A stretch of 64,000 nucleotides of DNA, from contig DAOTJS010000001.1 in the NCBI GenBank assembly GCA_035448825.1, positions 62,001 to 126,000 on the forward strand. Direction: 5' to 3'. Position numbers and translations under genes: made by a program. Source of the stretch: JAGNGI01 sp035448825 (GTDB lineage: Bacteria > Fidelibacterota > UBA2242). The notes below the pieces were generated by a model. That model searched no databases. It was not told where the DNA came from and saw nothing but the letters and a program-made list of their open reading frames with translations. Positions 51,188 to 64,000 of this stretch are shown in pieces; the stretch's first letter is position 1; the number at the start of each line of letters is the position of its first letter.

Positions 51188-51207
51188 CAAATCATTTATT
51201 GATATTC

Positions 51208-52227
51208 TTACGGAATAACGACTTTAAAATCGTTCTCTTTTTTCAAATTGTCCAGCAGGTTGATCAATAGTTCGTTCTGGCGGGAATTGGTTAATATATT
51301 TTCGATTTCGCTCCGAACGTTATCCAGCGGGCGACTCTCTTTTTTACGGTCTATGACTTTGATAATATGATAACCATAGGGACTTTCGACTACATCACTG
51401 ATACTGCCGATTGGTAAGTTAAAGGCGGCGTCTTCGAAAGGTTTGACCATTTCGCCTCGACCAAAGTCTTTGTATAATCCACCGTTATCCTTTGAGCCGG
51501 GGTCTTCGGAATATTTTTTAGCCAATGCCTCGAAATTCTCACCTTTACGGGCTCTATCAAGAATTTCTTCCATTTCGGAATGAATCTGGTTTTTTTCTTC
51601 CGGCGATTTTCCCTGAGTGATTTTCAAAATATGTCGTACTGTGGCAGTTTGATCGGTTTCGTTATAATATTTTTGAATGTCTTCTTCGGTAATATTAACC
51701 GAATCCATTATCATTTTGTCGAGGTAACTATTGATAGCCAGGTTATCGCGGATGTCTTCCCGTAAAGCTTTGAAATTGATATTAGCGTTACTCAGATAGT
51801 TGAGAAATTTTTCCTTACCGCCAACTTGTGCATATTGGAGTTCAAGAATACTGTCAACTTCAGCGTCCGATATTTTAATCTTGTTTTTCTCAGCTGCTTG
51901 TAAGAGGAGTTTTTTCTCAGCTAATGCGATAGCATTTCCTTTGAATATTTCATTCAGTTGATTAGTATCAAGGCTTTTTAATTGCTGAATGCCGTCGCCG
52001 TATAACATTTGTAAGGTAGTGAAAACATCACCAACCGTAATATCGAATTTCTTGGTAGTGACAATTACCGTATTTTTTTCGGGATCGAGCATTGGAACTT
52101 GCTGGGATAATTCCTTGGCTAATTGATAGAGCTCGGTTCCTTTTTCTAATTTGGCGCTTTTTTCTTTCTGGGCGCAAGAAAAAACCAGCAATCCGATTAA
52201 TATGATTGGTAATATTCTTTTCATCAT
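51208..52227 (-). CDS. Parvulin-type peptidylprolyl isomerase lipoprotein (SurA/PrsA-like)
   Basis: Periplasmic folding factor. Seen: lipoprotein signal with lipobox LVFSC (C18), a SurA-like helical chaperone region (about 35-190), and one parvulin PpiC domain (about 195-305: VRHILKI, AKKYSEDPGSKDNGGLY, GEMVKPFEDAAFNLPIGSIS, SPYGYHIIKV). 339 residues. Two adjacent ATGs (52227, 52224): AAAGGAG fits the second slightly better. Monocistronic on the minus strand, ended by the palindrome at 51160-51187. It probably helps outer-membrane proteins fold. Confidence 0.9.
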   Translation of the reverse strand: MMKRILPIILIGLLVFSCAQKEKSAKLEKGTELYQLAKELSQQVPMLDPEKNTVIVTTKKFDITVGDVFTTLQMLYGDGIQQLKSLDTNQLNEIFKGNAIALAEKKLLLQAAEKNKIKISDAEVDSILELQYAQVGGKEKFLNYLSNANINFKALREDIRDNLAINSYLDKMIMDSVNITEEDIQKYYNETDQTATVRHILKITQGKSPEEKNQIHSEMEEILDRARKGENFEALAKKYSEDPGSKDNGGLYKDFGRGEMVKPFEDAAFNLPIGSISDVVESPYGYHIIKVIDRKKESRPLDNVRSEIENILTNSRQNELLINLLDNLKKENDFKVVIP

Positions 52228-52360
52228 TTTCTCCTTTACTTAGAAATATTTCTAAAAACGCATTAAAATTAGGGAAAAATTCAAATAATTCATAATTATT
52301 TATCAAGGAATTCTTTTTGAGAAATTAGAATGTTGGGTGTAACTTTAAAGGCTCATTGAA

Positions 52361-52433
52361 GCCCCCATAGCTCAGATGGATAGAGCACCGGCCTCCGGAG
52401 CCGGTCGCACAGGTTCGAGTCCTGTTGGGGGTA
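52361..52433 (+). tRNA. tRNA-Arg (anticodon CCG)
   Basis: 73-base cloverleaf: acceptor GCCCCCA/TGGGGGT, D-arm GCTC-AGATGGATA-GAGC, anticodon stem CCGGC/GCCGG with loop CTCCGGA (CCG, reading CGG), variable TCGC, T-arm ACAGG-TTCGAGT-CCTGT, discriminator A. CCA is not encoded. It is divergent from the parvulin gene upstream. Confidence 0.94.
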
Positions 52434-52538
52434 CTAAATTCCTAACCGTTCGACAAAAACATTTTTTTACAAACTGGTTTATCAGTTTTTATCGAAGCTA
52501 AATTTTTATAGTAAGTCAGTTTTGGATATATTATTCAC

Positions 52539-53564
52539 GTGTTCAATCTTTATTATGTAGAGAAAAATTTTAAGAGAAAATCGTTATTCCATTCTGTTTT
52601 ATTGCTGATACTATGTTCTCATTTGTCGGCTCAGTATTTTGAACTTCCTGAGGCGGCCGGGATGCAATGGTACAGGGGAAGCCTGCATACTCACGCCCGA
52701 GAAAGTGAAAGCGATTCCTCGGTTGAGTATGTCGTGAAATGGTATCGAGAACACGATTACGACTTTTTGGTCATCACCGATCACTCGACTGTAACGATTC
52801 CACCGGCAAGCGTAATCAAAGACGATTCTTCATTTCTATTTATCCCAGGCGAAGAAGTAATGGGATACGGAAATGGCCGGTTGTTAGAGATTAATGCCTT
52901 CAATGTTACCGAAGATATTTTGCCAATTAATAGCCAAACCGATTTAGATGCTCTCCAGAAATGTATTGATGCTGTTCGTAAAAAGGGAGGAGTTCCGATG
53001 ATAAATCATCCCAATTACCAATGGAGACTCAGCGGAAGCCTGTTATTAGATACTCGTGATTGCAATCTATTTGAGTTGTATAACGGCTGTCCCGGTACCA
53101 ACAACTATGGAGATGATAATCATCCAAGTACAGAGCAAATATGGGATTTTGTGCTATCGGCGGGAAAGCGAATTTACGGAACGGCTACTGATGATGCTCA
53201 CGTTTATCGAAAATTTTCGGCCGACTTATCGAACCCCGGACGCGGATGGGTGGTTGTGAAAGCTAAAAATCTCGAGGCAAACGAAATTTTACAGAATCTC
53301 GAAGCCGGTTTATTTTATTCGAGTGCCGGTGTCGAAATTACTGATTTGATTGTCAAACCTGCCCAGATCGAAATCTTTATCCAGGCGAGCGGAAAAAACC
53401 AATACACAACTGATTTTATCGGTTCTGAAGGCAAACTTCTGCTCCGTACAAAAAACAATCCGGCGGTCTACAATTTGTCTTCTGATGAAAAATACGTGCG
53501 GGCAAAAATTGTGGCTTCCGACGGGAGTTGCGCTTGGGTTCAGCCTATATTTGTTGTGCCATAA
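52539..53564 (+). CDS. Exported PHP-domain (CehA/McbA-type) metallohydrolase
   Basis: 341-residue PHP phosphoesterase of the CehA/McbA kind. Seen: hydrophobic signal segment (LFHSVLLLILCSHLSAQ), then MQWYRGSLHTHARESESDSS with the H-x-H metal motif, YDFLVITDHSTVTIPP, GGVPMINHPNYQWR and GTATDDAHVYRKFS (late Asp/His motif), C-terminal beta domain. Start uncertain: GTG 52539 is the only early start codon in frame and has no ribosome-binding site. Related by fold, not closely, to the cytoplasmic PHP protein at 36229. Substrate unknown. Confidence 0.8.
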   Translation: MFNLYYVEKNFKRKSLFHSVLLLILCSHLSAQYFELPEAAGMQWYRGSLHTHARESESDSSVEYVVKWYREHDYDFLVITDHSTVTIPPASVIKDDSSFLFIPGEEVMGYGNGRLLEINAFNVTEDILPINSQTDLDALQKCIDAVRKKGGVPMINHPNYQWRLSGSLLLDTRDCNLFELYNGCPGTNNYGDDNHPSTEQIWDFVLSAGKRIYGTATDDAHVYRKFSADLSNPGRGWVVVKAKNLEANEILQNLEAGLFYSSAGVEITDLIVKPAQIEIFIQASGKNQYTTDFIGSEGKLLLRTKNNPAVYNLSSDEKYVRAKIVASDGSCAWVQPIFVVP

Positions 53565-53735
53565 TTTTGGCTGGAAATTTAGACAGAGCATTTTAATAAA
53601 AGCAAAATTCTATATTTTAATTAATGCTGACGCTCTCAATTTTATCCAAATAAATGTGCAAATTTTATAGAATTGGGAAAGACTTGATAATTTTCTGTGC
53701 AGATTTTCGGATTGTTGTAAATTATTGTTGGTAAT

Positions 53736-53749
53736 ACTCAATGTTGAGT
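53736..53749. promoter_or_regulatory. Small dyad upstream of purC
   Basis: ACTCAA-TG-TTGAGT with partly matching flanks, 40 bases before the purC start and followed by GTTTTTTG. It could be an operator or, with the T-run, a weak terminator. The 225-base gap 53565-53789 otherwise shows only AT-rich sequence. Confidence 0.25.
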
Positions 53750-53789
53750 GTTTTTTGAATCTATAATTATTGCAAAAGGAAAAATATTT

Positions 53790-54629
53790 ATGCTGGAAAA
53801 AGATTTGATTTACCGTGGGAAATCCAAAGATGTCGTCGAGATCAAAAGTGGACAATACACCGGTAAATATCGGCTGATTTTTACTGATAGAGCTACAGGT
53901 TATCTCGAAAATGGTGAGCCTGTTTTTGATCCTGGATATGACACCGTAGTTGGCGAAATTCCCGGAAAAGGCGCTATTGCTTGCCGATTCGCTACGCATT
54001 TTTTCAAATTGCTGCAGAAAAAGGGCATTCCATCCCATTATATTGATACGGTCGGCGACAATGAAATGATCGTTGAACCGGCTATCCCGCTTAGTATGCC
54101 AGCCGAATCGCCGGAATTTCCCGGGGCGGCTGCGCTCATGAATCTTGAATTTACCTGGCGGAATAATGCCACCGGTAGTTTTTGGAGAAGGTATCCTTTT
54201 GTCAGACCTTGTCGCAATATTCATACGCTCGTAGAAGCCTGGACCAAAGGAGATAGTGATATTCTTATCACATTCGAGGCATTAGAAGAGACCGGCGCGA
54301 TGAGTAGAGACGAAATTAAGCAGAGTATCCAACTGGTCAAAGATATAGCCGAAATCGTTGCTCAAGAATTTTCTAAAAATAACCTGCATGTTATTGATGG
54401 AAAATTTGAGTTAGGCCGGTTGAAATATGGTGATGGTAAAATTGTAATTATTGATGAAATTTCCCCAGATGTTCTGCGCGTTTGCCAAGGATACTCTCCC
54501 GATGCTAATGGCAACTGTACGGTTTATAAGAATTGCGCCGTGACGAGTTATGCCGATGGCAAGAGAACTATCAAGAATAAAAACCAGGTTCAGGCGGCTG
54601 ATTTTGTCAATATTTTCCTCGGTCATTGA
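53790..54629 (+). CDS. purC: SAICAR synthase (PurC), divergent form
   Basis: Phosphoribosylaminoimidazole-succinocarboxamide synthase, step eight of purine synthesis, ATP-dependent. Seen: LIYRGKSKDVVEI (N-terminal ATP-binding strand), IPGKGAIACRFATHFFKLLQ, IPSHYIDT, VRPCRNIHTLVEAW, VIDGKFELG and IIDEISPDVLRV (the usual E-L-x-TPDS-R segment in altered form). 279 residues. ATG 53790 is used (AAAGGA upstream); an earlier in-frame start lacks a ribosome-binding site and adds a non-homologous leader. Unlinked to purF at 37282. Confidence 0.85.
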   Translation: MLEKDLIYRGKSKDVVEIKSGQYTGKYRLIFTDRATGYLENGEPVFDPGYDTVVGEIPGKGAIACRFATHFFKLLQKKGIPSHYIDTVGDNEMIVEPAIPLSMPAESPEFPGAAALMNLEFTWRNNATGSFWRRYPFVRPCRNIHTLVEAWTKGDSDILITFEALEETGAMSRDEIKQSIQLVKDIAEIVAQEFSKNNLHVIDGKFELGRLKYGDGKIVIIDEISPDVLRVCQGYSPDANGNCTVYKNCAVTSYADGKRTIKNKNQVQAADFVNIFLGH

Positions 54630-54795
54630 GCGCAAGTAAGCTTAATTAAGTGCTTTTGAGAAATTAATGGAAGTGGCTCTGTAATATTTCTCTGCTTCTC
54701 GATTATTGAATTAAACACTTATTTTTAATTTTACTCAACAGCCAATTTGCTCTTGTCCCTAATTGTGCATACCTTATTTTAGGTAACTGAGAAAT

Positions 54796-55272
54796 ATGGG
54801 AATTAAAAGCATAAATGTGGAAGTTGATTTGAGTAAATCGGAACAAGCGCGAAAGAACAAATTTTACCGGATTTTCCCCCACACAGCTGATCTGGGAGTG
54901 GAAGTGCACGGCGCCGATTTGCCGGAACTTTTTGAGCATGCTGCTTTGGCTTTGTTCGATTTGATGGCTAATGTAGCGCAAGTCACGGAGCAGGAAACTT
55001 GCGAATTCTCAGTTGAGGCCGAAGACCGGGAATTGCTCCTGCGGGAATGGCTCGGCGAATTGCTTTATTATTCTATCAGCCGGCATTTTTTATTCAAATC
55101 TTGCCGTATTAAAAAATTTTCCGAGCAAAAATTGATAGCCAGCGCCAGCGGTGAACCATTCAATCCTCAAAAACATACTTTAAAACGCGAGATAAAGAGC
55201 GTTACTTATCACGAATTACAAATTAAGAATCAGGGAAATCGCTGGGAAGCGCGCTTTGTCCTGGATATATAA
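54796..55272 (+). CDS. Archease family protein
   Basis: Small acidic calcium-binding protein that activates RtcB-type RNA ligases. Seen: FPHTADLGVEVHGADLPELF (residues 30-49) typical of archease with a metal-binding Asp, HAALALFDLM, AEDRELLLREWLGELLYYS, and LKREIKSVTYHELQIK near the C-terminus. 158 residues, with about 25 N-terminal residues beyond the family core. The rtcB gene starts nine bases later, its standard partner. ATG 54796 has only a weak ribosome-binding site. Confidence 0.92.
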   Translation: MGIKSINVEVDLSKSEQARKNKFYRIFPHTADLGVEVHGADLPELFEHAALALFDLMANVAQVTEQETCEFSVEAEDRELLLREWLGELLYYSISRHFLFKSCRIKKFSEQKLIASASGEPFNPQKHTLKREIKSVTYHELQIKNQGNRWEARFVLDI

Positions 55273-55281
55273 AGGTCAATA

Positions 55282-56727
55282 ATGGAGCAATTAAAAATAA
55301 ACCAAATAAGCGAACAAATATGGGAAATACCGCCCTCCGGCGCGATGCGCGTTCCTGGACGAATCTTTGCAAATGAAAAACTAATGCAGGTCATTAGAGA
55401 TGATCAAAGCCTTAAGCAGGTCGCAAATGTAGCTCAATTACCCGGAATCGTGGGTTATTCATTTGCTATGCCGGATATTCATTGGGGCTACGGCTTCCCG
55501 ATTGGAGGCGTAGCGGCTTTCGATATAAAAGAAGGTGTGATTTCACCAGGCGGAGTCGGCTATGATATTAATTGCGGTGTGCGGTTAATAAGGACTAACC
55601 TGGTTGCCGATCAACTAAAAGTTGACATTAAAAACTTGATTGCCGGTATTTTTAATAATGTTCCCAGTGGAATCGGCTCGCATGGAGCCATTCGTAAACT
55701 CAATCGCCATGAGCTCGAACGAATTGCAGTTCGAGGGGCTAAATGGGCGGTAGAAATGGGTTATGGAACAGCTGATGATCTACAGTTTATTGAAGATAGA
55801 GGATGTCTTGCTGACGCAGAACCGTCCGTAATATCGCAACGCGCTTTCGAGCGGGGCTCCGATCAACTTGGGACACTCGGGAGTGGTAATCATTTTATCG
55901 AAATTGGCAAAGTAGTGGAGATTTACGATTCACTGGCGGCGCAGACGATGGGCATTTTTCCGGGCAATCTCGTTTTAATTCTCCACACCGGATCGCGAGG
56001 TTTCGGTTACCAGATTTGCGATGATTTTATTAAATCAACCCTGCGCGCCACCCAAAAATATGACATAAAAATTCCTGATAGGCAGCTGGCTTGTGCTCCG
56101 CTAAAATCAATAGAAGGGCAAGATTATCTGGGTGCGATGCGCGCCGCGGCGAATTTCGCCTTTGCTAACCGGCAGGTGATTACCTCATTAATTCAAGATA
56201 GCCTTTTGAAAACGTTGAAAATCAGTCCGAACGAACTCGGTTTTCGCACCGTTTGGGATATTGCGCACAATATAGCCAAGATCGAAGAGCATCAATATGG
56301 CGGAGAAAAGATCCGGGTTTGCGTTCATCGCAAGGGTGCAACCCGCGCCTTTGGTCCCGGTAATCCTGAATTACCGGAAATTTATCAAGCAATCGGTCAA
56401 CCGGTACTTATTCCGGGCGATATGGGCACAGAGAGTTATTTGTGCGTTGGTACGACGACTGCTATGCAAACAACCTTTGGTAGTGCTTGCCACGGTGCTG
56501 GCCGAATTTTATCCCGGAATCAAGCCAAAGCCAAAGCCCGCAGTCTTGACTTATATCGGACTTTAGCGGAAAGCGGCGTCTATGTAATGGCAGAGGAAAA
56601 AGGAACGATCGCCGAGGAAATGCCATTTGCTTATAAAGAAGTCGGAGAAGTAGTTGATTCGGTAGATGCGGCTGGTATCGTTCATAAAGTCGCCCGCTTC
56701 AAACCGCTGGGTGTAATCAAAGGATAA
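55282..56727 (+). CDS. rtcB: RNA ligase RtcB
   Basis: GTP-dependent RNA ligase joining 2',3'-cyclic phosphate or 3'-phosphate ends to 5'-hydroxyl ends; used in tRNA repair or splicing. Seen: GGVGYDINCGVRLIRT (metal-binding Asp and Cys, around 93-108), GTLGSGNHFIEIGKV, LILHTGSRGFGYQICDDF (metal His), and VHRKGATRAFGPG with the guanylated His (about 350), plus GDMGTESYLCVGT. 481 residues, normal. Coupled with archease upstream, giving a complete ligation module. No intron-bearing tRNA is seen in the window. Confidence 0.95.
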   Translation: MEQLKINQISEQIWEIPPSGAMRVPGRIFANEKLMQVIRDDQSLKQVANVAQLPGIVGYSFAMPDIHWGYGFPIGGVAAFDIKEGVISPGGVGYDINCGVRLIRTNLVADQLKVDIKNLIAGIFNNVPSGIGSHGAIRKLNRHELERIAVRGAKWAVEMGYGTADDLQFIEDRGCLADAEPSVISQRAFERGSDQLGTLGSGNHFIEIGKVVEIYDSLAAQTMGIFPGNLVLILHTGSRGFGYQICDDFIKSTLRATQKYDIKIPDRQLACAPLKSIEGQDYLGAMRAAANFAFANRQVITSLIQDSLLKTLKISPNELGFRTVWDIAHNIAKIEEHQYGGEKIRVCVHRKGATRAFGPGNPELPEIYQAIGQPVLIPGDMGTESYLCVGTTTAMQTTFGSACHGAGRILSRNQAKAKARSLDLYRTLAESGVYVMAEEKGTIAEEMPFAYKEVGEVVDSVDAAGIVHKVARFKPLGVIKG

Positions 56728-56893
56728 AAAATTGACAAAAGCAATTACACCAAGTCATTGATTTAGCGAATGATGGTAGCATTTTCATTGACATTGCGAT
56801 ATTTCTTGATTAATATAGGATTGGTGGCTATTTAAATAACGAAAATGACCTATTCTCACAAAATTGTAACAATTGTCTCCAAAGGGCACTGTT

Positions 56894-58846
56894 ATGTTAA
56901 AGTTGAGAATTAATGCCTTTGTCGTTTCTTTATTTCTCGTTGGCATCACTCTAGCGCAGGATTCTGATTTAGATGAATGGCTGGAGATGGATTTAAGTGA
57001 ATTGATGAATGTCAAGGTCACGACTGCCACCAAAAGAAGTCAACTCGTTGATAAAGTGCCCGCTACCGTTCGGATTATCACCGATAAGGAAATTCAAGAG
57101 CGAGCCTATTACAGCCTGGAAGATGTTCTTAAAGATCTGCCCGGATTTCAATTCCGCGATATATTAGGTTTTAACAGTTATTCTTTTCAACGCGGCGCAC
57201 CCAGTCAGAATAATTTAATTTTGGTGATGATTGATGGCATCCAGATCAATGAGTTGAATTCGGGAGGATTTTACGGCGGTTATCAGTATAATTTACAGAA
57301 TATCAAACGAATAGAAGTGGTTTACGGACCTTCGTCAGCCTTATACGGAACGAATGCAATTTCCGGAATAATAAATTTAATCACCAAAGATGCGGAAGAC
57401 GGACCGAAAGCCGAAGCAAATCTGACAGCCGGTTCATTTGGGACACTTTTCGGTGATGTCAGTTGGCGCATAAAGTCGGAAAATTCGCCGCTCAGCGCAA
57501 CTTTTTCCACTTTTTATAAACAAACCAAAAAGGCGGATCTGAGTGGAGCTAAGGGTGATAACAACTGGTCGGAAGATATGGAAAATTTTGAAAACGATTA
57601 TGGAATTGATGCTAAGTTCGAGTATAAAAATACTATCGGTGGTTTAACATTTCAGGACAAACAGGCTTCCCGCACGACGAATTATAAATCTATCGGCACT
57701 AATTATCTCGATTATGGCACAAACTTTCACATTCGCTTTTTGAATGCCTATTTGAGTAACTTGTACAATAGAAAACCCAATTGGTCATTGAAATCGCAAA
57801 TATATTATAGAAACTCAACGGTGGTGGATAATACGATTGCCTATATCACGACCGATACCGGCCAGGTTGGATATTATCGTCCGAATTCGCTCATTGGTCT
57901 GGAAGAAATATTTGATTATGAATTTGGTAGTAAAGCCAATTTGGTTACTGGAATTGTATTGGAAGCCGAAAAACTCGCGAGTGACTTTTCTATAACTTAT
58001 AGTGATGATCCAAAAAAAGCTCCAGCTAAACCTGAAGAACCGGATTATGAGAACAACACCTTAGCAAGTTTTTATGTCCAAACTCAGTATAAATTTCGGA
58101 AATCAACCGAAATGACGGCCGGAGCACGCCTCGATCAAAGTTCTTACTATGGAACAGTTTTGACTCCGCGCTTGGGTTTTGTTTATAGTCATAAAATTTA
58201 TACCGGCAAGTTGCTTTATACCGAAGCATTTCGCGCTCCGAAACCCTGGGATTATAACTGGGGCATTGGTAATCCGGATTTGAAGCCGGAACGAATGCAA
58301 TCAATTGAATTGGCAAATAACCTTAACATTAATAAATATTTTCACATTGATTTTTCTTTGTTCGGTAATCAGATTTATGATTTACTGACGGAGAAGGATT
58401 CTTGCTGGGTAAATGCTGAACGCTTGAATACCAAGGGTCTGGAATTCAATGTGGATTACCGCTATCGAAAAATTCAGCTGAACGTGAACTATACTTTCAC
58501 CGATTCTAAATTTTCCGATGGCAGACAGGTACCCGAAATCGCCCGCCACGGATTTAATGCCGGTGTTACTTATTCGCTATTGCCGAACCTAAAATTCAAC
58601 CTGCGAGGTAATTATCTCAGTCGTCGCCAAAATCCAGTTTATATCCCGGCAACCAATAGTTATTATGTTGATCCATATTTTGTCCTGAATGGTGTTATCA
58701 ACTATGCCCCCCTGCCGAATCTGCAATTGCAAATTGCCGTCAATAATTTGTTAAATGCTTGCTATTACCATACTAGCAACAGACCGCCGGAACGCTATCG
58801 TCAACCGCAACGCACTTTTTTGTTCAAATTGGGGTATCAGCTTTGA
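56894..58846 (+). CDS. TonB-dependent receptor, first gene of a YfiR/kinase cassette
   Basis: Outer-membrane protein of 650 residues. Seen: signal peptide (INAFVVSLFLVGITLAQ), the N-terminal stretch DLSELMNVKVTTATKRSQ (a form common in receptors lying next to YfiR and kinases), plug domain with ALYGTNAISGIINLIT, and barrel ending RTFLFKLGYQL. ATG 56894 with AAAGGG eight bases upstream; an earlier in-frame TTG is less likely. The next genes are yfiR and a hybrid kinase, so the receptor may feed an extracellular cue into that pathway; its substrate is unknown. Confidence 0.88.
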   Translation: MLKLRINAFVVSLFLVGITLAQDSDLDEWLEMDLSELMNVKVTTATKRSQLVDKVPATVRIITDKEIQERAYYSLEDVLKDLPGFQFRDILGFNSYSFQRGAPSQNNLILVMIDGIQINELNSGGFYGGYQYNLQNIKRIEVVYGPSSALYGTNAISGIINLITKDAEDGPKAEANLTAGSFGTLFGDVSWRIKSENSPLSATFSTFYKQTKKADLSGAKGDNNWSEDMENFENDYGIDAKFEYKNTIGGLTFQDKQASRTTNYKSIGTNYLDYGTNFHIRFLNAYLSNLYNRKPNWSLKSQIYYRNSTVVDNTIAYITTDTGQVGYYRPNSLIGLEEIFDYEFGSKANLVTGIVLEAEKLASDFSITYSDDPKKAPAKPEEPDYENNTLASFYVQTQYKFRKSTEMTAGARLDQSSYYGTVLTPRLGFVYSHKIYTGKLLYTEAFRAPKPWDYNWGIGNPDLKPERMQSIELANNLNINKYFHIDFSLFGNQIYDLLTEKDSCWVNAERLNTKGLEFNVDYRYRKIQLNVNYTFTDSKFSDGRQVPEIARHGFNAGVTYSLLPNLKFNLRGNYLSRRQNPVYIPATNSYYVDPYFVLNGVINYAPLPNLQLQIAVNNLLNACYYHTSNRPPERYRQPQRTFLFKLGYQL

Positions 58847-58889
58847 TATGATAAATTTTTATCCATTACCAAGAAAATTGATCTATTGA

Positions 58890-59432
58890 ATGCCGCGTAA
58901 GAGTAAAATTATCATCTGTATTGTTTGCTTCTTAATCCTTAGTTTTTCCTTTATATATGCCAATTTGCCGTTCAATAGTGAAGCTGAGATTAATGACTTA
59001 AAAGCGGCTTTTATCTATAATTTTACAAAGTATATAACCTGGCCAGATCTCGAACATAGTAAAGTATTTTATATTGGAGTACTGGGCAATAGTGACATTA
59101 TCAATTCTCTGCGGCAAGTGGCTGAGAAAAAATACGTAGAAAATATACCGATTAGAGTTAATCACTACCAAAGTGTTGATGATTTGAGGTATTGTCATAT
59201 ATTATTCATTTCTGCATCTGAAGAAAATCAACTTGATGTTGTATTAGATAAGCTCAAGAAAAGAAAGACCTTAACGATCGGCGACACTCCTGGATTTTGT
59301 GAAAGCGGCGTGATGATCAATTTTTTTATTCAAGGAGATAAGGTAAAATTCGAAATGAATCCTGCCCAATTAGAAAGTGTCGGTTTAAAAGCCAGTTCTC
59401 AACTTAAAAAATTAGCCCGAATTGTTGAATGA
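58890..59432 (+). CDS. yfiR: YfiR-like periplasmic protein (DUF4154)
   Basis: Periplasmic regulator of the YfiR family. Seen: signal peptide (IIICIVCFLILSFSFIYA), then the family core LKAAFIYNFTKYITWPD, FYIGVLGNSDII, CHILFISASEENQ, TLTIGDTPGFCESGVMINFF and AQLESVGLKASSQLKKLARI. 180 residues. In Pseudomonas YfiR binds the periplasmic CHASE8-type domain of YfiN and holds it inactive. Here the partner is probably the kinase that starts 46 bases downstream. Start ATG 58890 has no clear ribosome-binding site. Confidence 0.9.
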   Translation: MPRKSKIIICIVCFLILSFSFIYANLPFNSEAEINDLKAAFIYNFTKYITWPDLEHSKVFYIGVLGNSDIINSLRQVAEKKYVENIPIRVNHYQSVDDLRYCHILFISASEENQLDVVLDKLKKRKTLTIGDTPGFCESGVMINFFIQGDKVKFEMNPAQLESVGLKASSQLKKLARIVE

Positions 59433-59478
59433 TGCTTTCCCATAATAACCAACTCAAATTTTTTAGTGTAATAGAGCT

Positions 59479-64000
<4,522 letters not shown>

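Overview
The window is 64 kb of a gene-dense, moderately AT-rich bacterial chromosome (roughly 40-45% G+C by eye) carrying almost only housekeeping and envelope genes. It has a Gram-negative outer membrane: two TonB-dependent receptors, a PorV/PorQ-type barrel, a FecR-barrel fusion, LapA/LapB, SPOR and YfiR proteins. Together with standalone GcvPB, a long (Alu-domain) SRP RNA, archease/RtcB, a TatT-type TRAP transporter and a UbiA/ferredoxin/geranylgeranyl-reductase set, this suggests an uncultured lineage in or near the FCB superphylum. That placement is inference; no 16S or ribosomal-protein gene is present. A tRNA-Sec shows that the organism decodes selenocysteine.

Layout. 1-3.7 kb: miaB, lapA, lapB, SPOR protein. 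3.7-6.4 kb: tRNA-Sec, then a TPP riboswitch controlling a TonB-dependent receptor. 6.4-10.1 kb (minus): TRAP transporter dctM-dctQ-dctP with lipoprotein-like tatT. 10.2-12.3 kb: rhodanese/MauE pair and a PorQ-like protein. 12.7-20.7 kb: gltX and an envelope/signalling cluster (FlgO/CsgG-like protein, receiver protein, a cytoplasmic PhnD-like protein fused to PAS, FecR-barrel, two unknowns). 21-31 kb: tRNA-Ala, SRP RNA, then dnaX-ybaB-recR-pgsA-pgpA-cinA-thpR-recA-recX and alaS. 31-46.9 kb: a long plus-strand run with many 4-nt overlaps, including gcvPB, ridA, a lipid kinase, an SNF transporter, PHP, purF, UbiA, ferredoxin, GG reductase, a DnaQ-DinG helicase, an S9 peptidase and a MenA-like enzyme.

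47-48.2 kb is the one clearly accessory-looking spot. A tRNA-Gln/tRNA-Glu pair is followed by three tandem copies of a small GIY-YIG nuclease gene. The first starts three bases after the tRNA-Glu. The next two are each preceded by a copy of the tRNA-Glu 3' end, split in the T-loop by a palindromic insert. The third copy is chimeric. This tRNA-coupled GIY-YIG array is my best candidate for an under-described system.

48.3-64 kb: a small membrane protein, a YhhQ-like transporter, hemW, a cupin, a parvulin isomerase lipoprotein (minus), tRNA-Arg, a second PHP protein, purC, archease-rtcB, and finally a TonB receptor/yfiR/hybrid histidine kinase cassette whose kinase runs off the end of the window.

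Functional threads: membrane lipid synthesis (pgsA, pgpA, diacylglycerol-kinase-family protein, UbiA/GG reductase), recombination and repair (recR, recA, recX, dnaX, DnaQ-DinG), RNA metabolism (miaB, SRP RNA, thpR, archease/RtcB, six small-RNA genes) and envelope sensing.
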